Shown piece by piece: positions 47,751 to 56,412 of a stretch of 64,000 nucleotides of DNA (position 1 is the stretch's first letter; every line of letters begins with the position of its first letter). The stretch is from NCBI RefSeq assembly GCF_019511525.1, contig NZ_JAEUAT010000005.1:124001-188000 (forward strand). Reading direction: 5' to 3'. Source of the stretch: Rhizobium cauense. GTDB taxonomy: Bacteria; Pseudomonadota; Alphaproteobacteria; Rhizobiales; Rhizobiaceae. Under the pieces are notes generated by a model. The model was not told the DNA's origin. It made no database searches and saw nothing but the letters and a program-made list of their open reading frames with translations. Made by a program: the position numbers and the translations under genes.

Positions 47751-48781
47751 CACATCGTCTCCGTGACCTTGAGGAGGTTCGCTGGCTTGTCGGGGTCGAA
47801 ACCCTTGCGGCGCGTAACCGACTCGATCAGGCGATAGTAGACCAGCAGCGAAACGAGCGGGTCGAGCAGGCCGCTGCCCGTGGTCGGAACCTGCAGATTG
47901 ATGCCGGAGACCGGTTGCGCCGAGAACGGCACGGTGGTCGCTCCGAGTTTCCGCAGCCGCTCGAGCGCCTGGACATTGTTGCTGAATGCCGGATCATCGG
48001 GCGCAAAGGCGACGATCGGGAAGCCCGGTTGAACAAGACGCATCGGCCCATGCATCAATTCGGCAAGAGAGAAGGCCTCTGCGTGCAGGCCAGCAGTCTC
48101 CTTGGCTTTCAAGGCTGCCTCGAGCGCAATGGCGAAGGCAGGGCCTCGACCGGCCGTGTAGAGCGAACTGGCGTTGAAAAGCACATCTTCCGCGGTTTTC
48201 GTGTCGATCCCGCTAGTCGCCTGGAGGGCTTCCGGCAGCTTTTCCAAGGAGGCATGCAGGTCACGCTTGCCGCTGATGGCAGCCGTGACACCGGAAAGCG
48301 CGGCGACCGAAGCGATGAAAGACTTTGTCGCTGCCACGCTCTTCTCTGCGCCTGCATGAAGCCCGAGAACGATGTCGGCTTGTTTGGCGAGCGGGCTGTC
48401 GGTGACATTGACGACCGCAATCGTCGTTGCGCCACCCCGCTTTGCAGCATCCTGCAAGGCAACGATGTCGGGACTCGCGCCTGATTGCGACACCGTGAAG
48501 TGGATGCCGCCCTTCAGATGCAGAGACGCGCCATATACCGATGCGATCGACGGACCGATCGATGCAACCGGCACGCCACAGGTGATCTCGAACAGGTACT
48601 TGAAAAACGTCGCGGCATGGTCGGAAGATCCGCGCGCGGCTGTCGTCACCACGCTCGGGCGGCCGGACGCGAACAATTTCGCGATTTCATCGAAGGCCGC
48701 TTTTTCTTTCTGAAGCAGTGTTGCGACAACGTCCGGCGACTGGCCGGCTTCCTGCAACATTAGCGACGGGCTTTCAATCAT
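47750..48781 (-). CDS. SIS-domain glucosamine-6-phosphate deaminase/isomerase-like protein
   Basis: A 343-residue protein like the isomerase half of GlmS, with two SIS domains (TAARGSSDHAATFFKYLFE; FTVSQSGASPDIVALQDAAKRGGATTIAVVN; AEAFSLAELMHGPMRLVQPGFP). No glutaminase domain is present. In nagA operons such proteins act as glucosamine-6-phosphate deaminases (NagB-II). Start overlaps the gntR stop by four bases. Confidence 0.88.
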   Translation of the reverse strand: MIESPSLMLQEAGQSPDVVATLLQKEKAAFDEIAKLFASGRPSVVTTAARGSSDHAATFFKYLFEITCGVPVASIGPSIASVYGASLHLKGGIHFTVSQSGASPDIVALQDAAKRGGATTIAVVNVTDSPLAKQADIVLGLHAGAEKSVAATKSFIASVAALSGVTAAISGKRDLHASLEKLPEALQATSGIDTKTAEDVLFNASSLYTAGRGPAFAIALEAALKAKETAGLHAEAFSLAELMHGPMRLVQPGFPIVAFAPDDPAFSNNVQALERLRKLGATTVPFSAQPVSGINLQVPTTGSGLLDPLVSLLVYYRLIESVTRRKGFDPDKPANLLKVTETM

Positions 48782-49551
48782 AGGTCATCTCCGATTCTCA
48801 ATTCCGCAACAAAATCATATGCATCGCCACGATAGTGGGAGCGGGTGTATTCAACAACGCGCTGGTCTTCCAGGCGCGAAACGCGTTCGATCAGGAGTGC
48901 GGGCGCACCCGCCTTCACGTCCAGTGCCGCGGCCGATGATGGATCGAGCGTCACCGCCGTCAGTCTTTGCAGCGCCCGAACGGGGCGGTGGCCGCTTGCC
49001 GTGAGCGCTTCGTAAAGAGAGCCTTCCCCCCCGGCATTCTCTCCAAGGAACTTTACCGGCACCACAGCGCGCTCGATGGCAAGCGGAAGGCCGTCAGCAA
49101 GGCGCAGACGATCCAGGCGGAGGACAGGTTCATCAAGGCCGAGGCCAAGCAAAAAGGCCTCATCGGGAGATGGCGTATTGACGGTTCTAGACAAGATCCT
49201 TGCCGCAGGAGCGCGTCCACGTGAGCGCATGTCGGCAGAGAATGACGAAAGCCGCCACAGCGATTGCTCCATCCGTTCGACCTTGCTCGAAACGAAGGTG
49301 CCACTTCCATGCCGCGACTCGAGCGTGCCTGAATTCATCAGATCGCGATAGGCGGTCCGAACGGTCACGCGCCCGACCTTCAGGGCTTCCGCCAAATCGC
49401 GCTCGCCGGGAAGTGCCGTTCCCGGCTTCAACAATCCTTCCTGAACCAGGCCAGTCAGGGCCTGCGCCAAGCGCTTGTAGAGCGGGCCGGTGAGCGCTTC
49501 GTCACGCAGGCCGCGGCTGTTCAGTTCTGCTATCAGACTGGTTCTATCCAT
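48778..49551 (-). CDS. GntR/HutC-family regulator of amino-sugar operon
   Basis: A 257-residue regulator: winged helix (LYKRLAQALTGLVQEGLLKPGTALPGERDLAEALKVGRVTVRTAYRDLMNSGTLESRHGSGTFV) and a C-terminal UTRA ligand domain (EPVLRLDRLRLADGLPLAIERAVVP). First gene of its operon; repeats of its probable operator lie over and before its start codon. Ligand is probably an amino-sugar phosphate, by context. ATG 49551; longer frame to 49587 crosses the operator. Confidence 0.92.
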   Translation of the reverse strand: MDRTSLIAELNSRGLRDEALTGPLYKRLAQALTGLVQEGLLKPGTALPGERDLAEALKVGRVTVRTAYRDLMNSGTLESRHGSGTFVSSKVERMEQSLWRLSSFSADMRSRGRAPAARILSRTVNTPSPDEAFLLGLGLDEPVLRLDRLRLADGLPLAIERAVVPVKFLGENAGGEGSLYEALTASGHRPVRALQRLTAVTLDPSSAAALDVKAGAPALLIERVSRLEDQRVVEYTRSHYRGDAYDFVAELRIGDDL

Positions 49552-49579
49552 ATAGGAATAATAGAACCTATATAGAACC
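49540..49579. promoter_or_regulatory. Putative GntR operator cluster
   Basis: Three copies of the eight-base element ATAGAACC: one inverted (GGTTCTAT, 49540-49547) and two direct (49561-49568 and 49572-49579). The first overlaps the gntR start region. The arrangement fits autorepression by the GntR protein of the amino-sugar operon. Confidence 0.65.
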
Positions 49580-49605
49580 AATCGCAAGCAGTAAATCAGC
49601 CAGAA

Positions 49606-49639
49606 ACGAAAAAACCCTCGCAGGCGACCTGCGAGGGTT
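49606..49639 (-). terminator. Intrinsic terminator of the aldose epimerase gene
   Basis: On the minus strand, stem AACCCTCGCAGG / CCTGCGAGGGTT with a three-base loop, followed by TTTTTTCG. Confidence 0.9.
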
Positions 49640-49663
49640 CATTTCTTCGAGGAAAGAAGAGGC

Positions 49664-50686
49664 TTAGCTTTTAGAGAAGATGTAGTCCGTTTCTTGGCGC
49701 AGCACCTCACCCGGACGGAGGACTGCATCGGGGAAGCCCTCGTGGTTGATTGCATCCGGCCAGATTTGTGTTTCCAGGCAGAAGCCAGCGAACGGGCCGT
49801 ATTTGCGCCCGTCCAGGCCGGGAACCGGCGTGTCAAGCTTGAAGCCGGCATAGAACTGCACGCCAGGCTCCGTCGTGCGCACTTCCAGCGAAACGCCCGA
49901 GTTCAAACTGCGGGCAAGGACGACGGAGCGCTTGGCAGTGCGCTCGTTCGAAAGGCAGAAATTGTGATCGTAGAGTGCCTGCTCACCGCCGTCGAACCGC
50001 TTCATGGGTGACATCTGACGGAAGTCAAAGGCCGTTCCGGCAACGGGCCGAGCCTCCCCGGTCGGGATCTGTCGTTCATCGGTGACGAGATAGCTGTCGG
50101 CTGCAATCATGATGTCGTGGCCGAGCGCGTCATCGCGGCCATCGAGGTTGAAGTAGGCGTGCTGGCAAACGTTGGCAATCGTCGGCTGGTCACTGGTCGA
50201 TTCGTAGGTCACAGAGAGTTCGCCGTCGCCATGCACCCAGTAGGTTGCCTGAATGGTGCAGTTGCCTGGATAGCCGCCGCGCCCGTCGGGATCGACAATC
50301 TTCAGTATGACACGGTCGACATCATGCTCGACGATCGTCCAGTTCCGCTTGGCAATATTGTCGTTCCCGCCATGCAGGTGAGTCACGCCGTTCTCATTGA
50401 GGTCAAGCTGATAGGCTTGGTCATCCAGCGTGAATTTTCCGCCGCCGATACGGTTGGCACAACGTCCGGGAGTTGCGCCGAAGTAGGAGGAATGGGCGAG
50501 ATAGCTGTCGAAATCGTCGAAGCCGAGCGTGAGCGGCGCGTCGTGGCCCTCGAGGCGGAGGTCCTGTATGACGGCGCCCCAGCTGATGACCTTGGCCGTC
50601 AGGCCGCCACCCTTGATCTCGACGCGATAAACAGTTTCTCCCGACTGGGTCTGCCCAAAAACTTCCCGCTTCAACATTTCCGCCAT
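49664..50686 (-). CDS. galM: Aldose 1-epimerase (galactose mutarotase)
   Basis: A 340-residue beta-sandwich enzyme interconverting sugar anomers. Conserved parts: FGATPGRCANRIGGGKFTLDDQAYQLDLNENGVTHLHGG (Arg and His), ANVCQHAYFNLDG (catalytic His) and CLETQIWPDAINHEGFPDAVLRPGE (catalytic Glu). Start ATG 50686 or GTG 50689. Monocistronic, with its own terminator. Confidence 0.92.
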   Translation of the reverse strand: MAEMLKREVFGQTQSGETVYRVEIKGGGLTAKVISWGAVIQDLRLEGHDAPLTLGFDDFDSYLAHSSYFGATPGRCANRIGGGKFTLDDQAYQLDLNENGVTHLHGGNDNIAKRNWTIVEHDVDRVILKIVDPDGRGGYPGNCTIQATYWVHGDGELSVTYESTSDQPTIANVCQHAYFNLDGRDDALGHDIMIAADSYLVTDERQIPTGEARPVAGTAFDFRQMSPMKRFDGGEQALYDHNFCLSNERTAKRSVVLARSLNSGVSLEVRTTEPGVQFYAGFKLDTPVPGLDGRKYGPFAGFCLETQIWPDAINHEGFPDAVLRPGEVLRQETDYIFSKS

Positions 50687-50824
50687 CACGACCGTCCTGA
50701 TATATCTTCAATTAAGGCAGGGAACCTGCCCCCATTTGCGGTAAATCGCAACCGGTGCGGTTTAAAAAAGAACGGCCGCCTGATCGACGCGCTGTGCCGC
50801 TGTTCGCGCAACAGCTCGCCGGTG

Positions 50825-51748
50825 TTACCCGGTCTTGCCGATATCATTAAGGTCGTAAGGTGTCGTTTGGTATAGTTCGTTGATCCAATTGCCGAAGAGC
50901 AGGTGCGCATGGCTGCGCCAGCGGTTCTGCGGCGGCAGTGAAGGATCGTTGTGCGGGAAGTAGTTGTGCGGCATCTTGATCGGCACGCCAGCGTTCACGT
51001 CGCGGAAGTACTCATCGGAAAGCGACGTCGAATCATATTCCACGTGATTGAACATGTAGAGTCGCTTGCCCTTCCGCTCATGCACGAGGCAGACGCCCAT
51101 TTCGCTGGACTCCATCAGGATTTCGAGATTGTCCGACTTTTCGATATCGCTGCGGCGGACTTCGGTCCAACGCGAGACCGGTACCTCGAAATTGTCGGAG
51201 AAGCCATTGAGATAGACCGATGAGGGCTTCAGGTTCCGGTGCCTGTAGACACCGAAGGCCTTCTCCTTCAGTTCGTACTTGGGGACGCCGTGGAAGTGAT
51301 AGATTGCGGCCATCGCACCCCAGCAGACATTCATGGACGAATGGACGTTGGTTTCCGTCCAGTCGAAAATCTGCTGCATTTCGCCCCAATAGTTAACGTC
51401 CTCATAGGGCAGCGTTTCGATCGGCGCGCCGGTAATGATGAAGCCATCGAACTTCCGGTGCTTCACCTCTTCCCACGTTTGGTAGAAGGAGAGAAGATGA
51501 TCCTCCGAGGTGTTCTTTGCTCTGTGGTTACCCACTCGGACCAGCGAAAGCTCGACCTGCAGCGGAGATGCGCCGACCAGACGGGCAATCTGCAATTCCG
51601 TCTTGATCTTGTTCGGCATGAGATTGAGAAGCCCGATCTGAAGCGGTCGGATGTCCTGACGGATTGCCGCCGTCTCGGTCATCACACGCACGCCTTCCTG
51701 AACCAGGGTTTCAAACGCAGGCAACGTATCAGGGATCTTGATGGGCAT
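50825..51748 (-). CDS. metA: Homoserine O-acetyltransferase (MetA type)
   Basis: First committed enzyme of methionine synthesis, 307 residues. Nucleophile Cys142 in [18 protein letters not shown] holds the His and Glu of the active site. Residue 111 is Glu ([12 protein letters not shown]); in this family Glu111 marks acetyl-CoA use and Gly111 succinyl-CoA use, so acetylation is predicted. ATG 51748 ([13 protein letters not shown]). Controlled by the SAM-II riboswitch in its leader. Confidence 0.95.
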   Translation of the reverse strand: MPIKIPDTLPAFETLVQEGVRVMTETAAIRQDIRPLQIGLLNLMPNKIKTELQIARLVGASPLQVELSLVRVGNHRAKNTSEDHLLSFYQTWEEVKHRKFDGFIITGAPIETLPYEDVNYWGEMQQIFDWTETNVHSSMNVCWGAMAAIYHFHGVPKYELKEKAFGVYRHRNLKPSSVYLNGFSDNFEVPVSRWTEVRRSDIEKSDNLEILMESSEMGVCLVHERKGKRLYMFNHVEYDSTSLSDEYFRDVNAGVPIKMPHNYFPHNDPSLPPQNRWRSHAHLLFGNWINELYQTTPYDLNDIGKTG

Positions 51749-51795
51749 TGCGGTCACTCGATCAAAACAACGAATATATCGCTATCGGTCCGCAC

Positions 51796-51855
51796 GCGGC
51801 CCTTTAGCAACTTCTTTAACGTGGCTGCAAGCCGGCCGGCCAAATCACCACGGAG
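51796..51855 (-). promoter_or_regulatory. SAM-II riboswitch upstream of metA
   Basis: Minus-strand RNA contains CCGTGGTGATTTG (about 51853-51841), GCTTGCAGCCACGTTAAA and AGTTGCTAAAGG (about 51813-51803), the conserved pieces of the SAM-II pseudoknot; CGTGG pairs with CCACG to form the main stem. It lies about 50 bases before the metA ATG and right after a promoter. SAM-II switches turn down metA when S-adenosylmethionine is plentiful. Confidence 0.92.
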
Positions 51856-51860
51856 CGTTT

Positions 51861-51889
51861 TAAATAGCGCCAGTCGACCTGCGAATCAA
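51861..51889 (-). promoter_or_regulatory. metA promoter
   Basis: On the minus strand TTGATT (51889-51884), a 17-base spacer and TATTTA (51866-51861). Transcription would start just before the SAM-II riboswitch, so the leader is short and fully regulatory. Confidence 0.7.
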
Positions 51890-52011
51890 TTGCTCAAACG
51901 AAGGATGGGGTCGATATCAAGTCACTCCCACGTTAATGACTGCTAGAAACTGTTGGTGGACACGGCGAATCACCATGTCTATTGAAGTAAGATGATTGCT
52001 AGGGACGCGTA

Positions 52012-53838
52012 ATGGCAGATGACCTCGAAGGCAGGCCAAGCATTCAAGGGCAGGACAGAGTAGGGTACGATCTGAGCCTGGGCTATCGCCTGAAGGTAAT
52101 GTTTTCGGCTTTCTGGCATTCCCCTGTTCGAGGCAGAGTTCTGGTCATTGCGACCGCGCTCATCGCCATTATTCTCGCCACCGCTTATGCGACCGTCATT
52201 CTCAACCAGTGGAACGCACCGTTTTACGACAGCATCGCTCGGCGCGATCTGCCAGGCTTCTTCCATCAGTTGAAGGTCTTTGCCCTAATCGCGGGCATGT
52301 TGCTTTTGCTCAACGTCGTGCAGGCGTGGCTCAATCAAATGACCGCGGTCTACATGCGCGAAGGGCTGACGAGGGACCTCGTCAATCAGTGGCTTCAGCG
52401 CAAACGTGCGCTTCGGCTTTCGGCCAGCGGCCTCATCGGCGTCAATCCTGATCAGCGCCTCCATGAAGATGCCCGCAACCTCGCGGAAAGCACCACGAGC
52501 CTGATGATTGGCCTGGTGCAGGCGACGATTCTGCTGATCAGTTTCATCGGCGTGCTATGGGAGCTCTCCAGCGGCTTTGTCTTCCGGTTTGGTACGCATG
52601 CCTTTTCTATTCCGGGTTACATGGTTTGGGCCGCGATCTTTTATGCCGCGTCAGCATCGGTCCTCAGCCAGCTGGTGGGACGCAAGCTGGTGAAGCTCAA
52701 CGCCGATCGTTTCTCGAAGGAAGCCGAGCTTCGCTTTGCGCTGATGCATGCCAACGAGAACATGCCGGCGATTACGGTGGCCCGCGGTGAGGAAAACGAG
52801 CAGCAGCGTATCAATACCGATATCAGCGCCGTGCTTGACGTCATCAAGCGGGTCGCGATGGCCAACGTCAACCTCACTTGGGTGTCGGCCGGCTACGGCT
52901 GGCTCGTTGTTGTCATCCCAATCATCGTCGCAGCGCCCGCCTACTTCTCCGGCGGCCTGACGTTTGGTCAGCTGATGATGTCGGTCGGTGCCTTCAACCA
53001 GGTCAACACCGCCCTTCGCTGGTATGTTGCGAACTTTGGCGCGATTGCCGAATGGCGCGCCACGCTGATGCGTGTCACCGATTTCAGGCAGGCGCTCACC
53101 AGCATGAGTGACGACATCAATCTGAAGGGTACCATCAAGTACGAACGCAATCCTCCGGGAACCCTGACTCTCGATCATGTCCGGATCGCTGCCAAGATCG
53201 GCGAAGAGATCGATCAGTGCGGCGGCTTCCGCGTGCATGAGGGTGCCGTGACGATCAAGGCCGGCGAGAAAGTCATGATCAACGGCGATCACAACGTGAA
53301 CCGTAAGCTCCTCTTTCTTGCGCTTTCCGAGCTCTGGCCCTGCGGTGGCGGCAAGATCGGCCTTCCGCCCACGGACGACATGCTTTTCGTCCCGCAATCG
53401 GCCTATATCCCCGGCGGCTCACTTCGCGAAGCACTGGCGTTCCCAGAGCCTGCCGATACCTATCAGAATGCCGATGTCGCCGCCGCGCTGGAGAAGGCGG
53501 GGCTTCACAACCTGGTCTCCCGGCTCGATACGCGGGCCCGCTGGGACAAGCTGCTCGATTCAGACGAGCAGCGTGCCATCGGCTTTGCGCGTCTGCTCCT
53601 CGTCCGGCCGAAGTGGATCGTGTTCGATGAGGTCCTTGAAGGCATGGAACCGGAATGGCAGTCAACGATGATGAAGGTTCTGGCTTCGATACCTGAGGCC
53701 ACGATGATCTATATCGGTCGTTCCGAAGCTTATGTGGAAACTTTCCAGCCGCGTGTGCTGCACCTCGAGGCTCTGCCTGCCAAGCCGGAAATGAAGGTTA
53801 TGGCAAAAGCACCAAACGCACCCGCGCCCGCGCTGTGA
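52012..53838 (+). CDS. BacA/SbmA-like ABC membrane protein with eroded ATPase domain
   Basis: A 608-residue protein. The membrane domain (about 30-350: LNQWNAPFYDSIARRDLPGFF, ERFALMHANEN-type helix, LTFGQLMMSVGAFNQVNTALRWYV) belongs to the SbmA/BacA/YddA group. The C-terminal domain resembles an ABC ATPase, but Walker A reads NGDHNVNRKLL (424-434, no GxxGxGKST), the signature is LDSDEQR (515-521, no LSGG) and the switch His is Arg (GRSEAY). Q-loop (FVPQSAYIPGGSLREAL) and Walker B (KWIVFDE) remain. Transport may not use ATP. ATG 52012 follows AGGGA. Substrate unknown. Confidence 0.85.
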   Translation: MADDLEGRPSIQGQDRVGYDLSLGYRLKVMFSAFWHSPVRGRVLVIATALIAIILATAYATVILNQWNAPFYDSIARRDLPGFFHQLKVFALIAGMLLLLNVVQAWLNQMTAVYMREGLTRDLVNQWLQRKRALRLSASGLIGVNPDQRLHEDARNLAESTTSLMIGLVQATILLISFIGVLWELSSGFVFRFGTHAFSIPGYMVWAAIFYAASASVLSQLVGRKLVKLNADRFSKEAELRFALMHANENMPAITVARGEENEQQRINTDISAVLDVIKRVAMANVNLTWVSAGYGWLVVVIPIIVAAPAYFSGGLTFGQLMMSVGAFNQVNTALRWYVANFGAIAEWRATLMRVTDFRQALTSMSDDINLKGTIKYERNPPGTLTLDHVRIAAKIGEEIDQCGGFRVHEGAVTIKAGEKVMINGDHNVNRKLLFLALSELWPCGGGKIGLPPTDDMLFVPQSAYIPGGSLREALAFPEPADTYQNADVAAALEKAGLHNLVSRLDTRARWDKLLDSDEQRAIGFARLLLVRPKWIVFDEVLEGMEPEWQSTMMKVLASIPEATMIYIGRSEAYVETFQPRVLHLEALPAKPEMKVMAKAPNAPAPAL

Positions 53839-53880
53839 TGGCTCGGTGACTGATAAGGGTCTGAGGCCGAAAGCGTTGCC

Positions 53881-55704
53881 TCAGCCCTCCAATTCTTCCC
53901 GCAGCATCTCGAGCTCCAGCCATTCCTCTTCCATTTTCGTCAGGCTGTTCCGGAGTTTTTCCATCTCCGCCGCCAGCTTGTGAAACGTGGTGGGGTCCTT
54001 GGTGAACAGGCTTGGGTCCGCCATCCGCTCTTCGCGTTTGGCAATCTCGGCTTCGGCCTTGGCCATTTCCTTGGGCAGATTCTCGAGCGCGAACTTCTGC
54101 TTGTAGGAAAGCTTGCCCTTCGCCTTCACCGTCTCGGTGGGGGCTGCTTCCTGTGGCTTCGAACGTTCCGATGCCTTTTCGGCCTTTCTTCGCTCCTCCG
54201 CGGCGCCCTTTCGTTGAGCGAGCATGTCGGAGTAGCCGCCGGCATACTCGATCCACCGCCCGTCCGGTGCATCGGGAACTGCCGGCGCGATCGTCGATGT
54301 CACGGTACGGTCGAGGAAGTCACGATCGTGGCTGACGAGGATGACGGTGCCGGGGAAGCCCGCAACGATCTCCTGCAGCAGATCCAGCGTCTCGATGTCG
54401 AGATCGTTCGTCGGCTCGTCGAGGATCAGCAGATTTGCGGGGCGCGACATGATCCGCGCCAGCATGAGCCGCGCTCGTTCGCCGCCTGAAAGGTTCCTGA
54501 TCGGCGTGCGGGCCTGCTCGGGCTGGAAGAGGAACTCTTTCATGTAGCCGGTTACGTGGCGCTGCTCGCCATTGACGAGAAGGTTCTCGCCGCGTCCGTC
54601 CGTCAGATAGTGGGCGAGCGTCTCGTCCGGGTTAAGGTCTTCGCGCTTCTGGTCCAGCGTTGCGATTTCGAGATTTGTGCCGAGTTTGATCGTGCCGGTG
54701 TCGGGCGCGAGCTGGCCTGTCAGCATTTTTAGCAGCGTTGTTTTTCCAGCGCCGTTCGGCCCGACGAGACCGATGCAATCGCCGCGATGCACGCGGATCG
54801 AAAAGGGCGCAACGATCGCTCGGTCCCCGAATGTTTTCGTGATCTTGTCGGCTTCGATGACAAGCTTGCCGGATTCCTGTGCATCGGAAACCGTTGCCTG
54901 CACTGTGCCCTGGGGCCCCTTATGGCCTCGATATTGCGAACGCATGGTCTGCAGTTCGCCGAGGCGGCGCATGTTGCGCTTGCGCCGTGCCGTGACACCG
55001 TAGCGCAGCCAATGTTCCTCTCGCTCAATCGCCTTGCCGAGCTTGTGCTGTTCAAGCTCCTCTGCCTCCAGCACCTGGTCGCGCCATGCCTCGAAATGGG
55101 CGAAACCCCTGTCGAGCCGGCGTGAAGTGCCTCGGTCCAGCCAGACGGTGGCCGTTGAAACCTTCTCGAGGAAGCGGCGGTCGTGAGAGATCAGGACGAG
55201 TGCGCTTCGGCTCTTCTGCAGTTCGCCTTCCAGCCATTCAATGGTCGGGAGGTCGAGATGGTTGGTCGGTTCGTCCAGGAGCAGGATGTCTGGCTCGGGC
55301 GCAAGGACGCGCGCGAGGGCGGCACGGCGTGCTTCGCCGCCCGATAGGTTTTTGGGATCCTCTTCGCCTGTGAGCCCGAGGTGCGACAGGAGGTAGGTGA
55401 CGCGATAGTGATCGTCGCCAGGACCAAGTCCCGCTTCGGCATAGGCCTGCACGGTCTGGAAGCCCGCGAAATCAGGGGCCTGCTCCAGATAGCGGACGGT
55501 CGCGGACGGATGACGGAAGACCTCGCCCGACTGCGCTTCGACCAGCCCGGCGGCGATCTTCAGCAACGTCGACTTTCCGGAACCGTTGCGGCCGACCAGA
55601 CAGATCTTGTCTCCGGGCTCCACCTGCAGGGCCGCGCCCGCGAGCAACGGCGTGCCGCCGAAGCTGAGAAAGATATCGTCGAGTTTCAGAATGGGAGGCG
55701 CCAA
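53881..55704 (-). CDS. uup: ABC-F ATPase, Uup type
   Basis: A 607-residue soluble protein with two ABC domains (Walker A VGRNGSGKSTLLKIAAG and VGPNGAGKTTLLKML; signatures NLSGGEARRAALARVL and NLSGGERARLMLARIM), the linker between them and a C-terminal coiled coil (KLSYKQKFALENLPKEMAKAEAEIAKREERM). No membrane domain: ABC-F proteins act on ribosomes or, for Uup, also on branched DNA. Co-directional with thiN, three bases apart. Confidence 0.94.
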   Translation of the reverse strand: MAPPILKLDDIFLSFGGTPLLAGAALQVEPGDKICLVGRNGSGKSTLLKIAAGLVEAQSGEVFRHPSATVRYLEQAPDFAGFQTVQAYAEAGLGPGDDHYRVTYLLSHLGLTGEEDPKNLSGGEARRAALARVLAPEPDILLLDEPTNHLDLPTIEWLEGELQKSRSALVLISHDRRFLEKVSTATVWLDRGTSRRLDRGFAHFEAWRDQVLEAEELEQHKLGKAIEREEHWLRYGVTARRKRNMRRLGELQTMRSQYRGHKGPQGTVQATVSDAQESGKLVIEADKITKTFGDRAIVAPFSIRVHRGDCIGLVGPNGAGKTTLLKMLTGQLAPDTGTIKLGTNLEIATLDQKREDLNPDETLAHYLTDGRGENLLVNGEQRHVTGYMKEFLFQPEQARTPIRNLSGGERARLMLARIMSRPANLLILDEPTNDLDIETLDLLQEIVAGFPGTVILVSHDRDFLDRTVTSTIAPAVPDAPDGRWIEYAGGYSDMLAQRKGAAEERRKAEKASERSKPQEAAPTETVKAKGKLSYKQKFALENLPKEMAKAEAEIAKREERMADPSLFTKDPTTFHKLAAEMEKLRNSLTKMEEEWLELEMLREELEG

Positions 55705-55707
55705 AGA

Positions 55708-56358
55708 TCAGACTCCGGAAAGGTCATAGGGGCGGGCGAGCACGATGGCCCGACCGCTCTCGAGCGAAAAGCACACCTTGCCTTTCGCCACATTGGAAAC
55801 AGTGCGTGACGAGCCGAAAGGCAAGTGGAAGTCAGCAAGCGGGTAGCGCGCGTTCTCTATCGTAAGGCCGCGCAGTTCGCTGAAGCCGGGAACCGAAAAC
55901 AGGCTGTCAGGCGGCAGGTCCAGCTCGATAGAACCCGCAATCAACGGCACGGCCTCCTCGGTGCCAGAGGTCAGAAGCACATCATAGCCCTGCTCTGCCA
56001 AGCTGACAGCATAGAGCAGGTGCTGAACGGCGTGGTCGGAGCGCTCGCCCGCCAGCGCACCCGCAAGCACAAGGCGCCTTGCGCCGCGTGCGATCGCTTC
56101 CGAGACGGCAATCTCGCCGTCTGTGGATGCCTTGGCAGTAGGATAGGGCTCTCGCGGTACATCAGGGAAAGCACTATCGAGATCAGACGGCGTTGAATCG
56201 AAATCGCCCACCCAAAGCTCGGGAACTATGCCGAGTGCAGCCGCATGCCGCATTCCACCGTCGGCCGCAATGAACCGGCTGCCAGCAACAGCGGTACGCA
56301 GTCGATCGGTTACGCGCAGTTCGCCGCCGAGGAGAATGGTGAAGGTGGATTGGCTCAT
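55708..56358 (-). CDS. thiN: Thiamine pyrophosphokinase
   Basis: Converts thiamine and ATP to thiamine pyrophosphate; 216 residues. FTILLGGELRVTDRLR, AADGGMRHAAALGIVPELWVGDFDS and PTAKASTDGEIAVSEAI are the family's substrate motifs, and FSLESGRAIVLARP ends the C-terminal domain. ATG 56358 is chosen over 56364. It lies about 2.4 kb from the riboswitch-controlled thiamine importer, but on the opposite strand. Confidence 0.93.
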   Translation of the reverse strand: MSQSTFTILLGGELRVTDRLRTAVAGSRFIAADGGMRHAAALGIVPELWVGDFDSTPSDLDSAFPDVPREPYPTAKASTDGEIAVSEAIARGARRLVLAGALAGERSDHAVQHLLYAVSLAEQGYDVLLTSGTEEAVPLIAGSIELDLPPDSLFSVPGFSELRGLTIENARYPLADFHLPFGSSRTVSNVAKGKVCFSLESGRAIVLARPYDLSGV

Positions 56359-56412
56359 GCGCATTGCCCATAGCGCAAAGCAGGGGGCAAGGGAAAGAGC
56401 CGCCGTTGTGGC

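Noticed and set aside
46689..47837. 382-codon plus-strand open frame opposite nagA
   Set aside because: Shadow of nagA; the opposite strand shows the catalytic motifs and operon overlaps.
52012..53838. Treating the BacA-like gene as a pseudogene
   Set aside because: The frame is full length with intact membrane domain, Q-loop and Walker B; substitutions are in place, not frameshifts.
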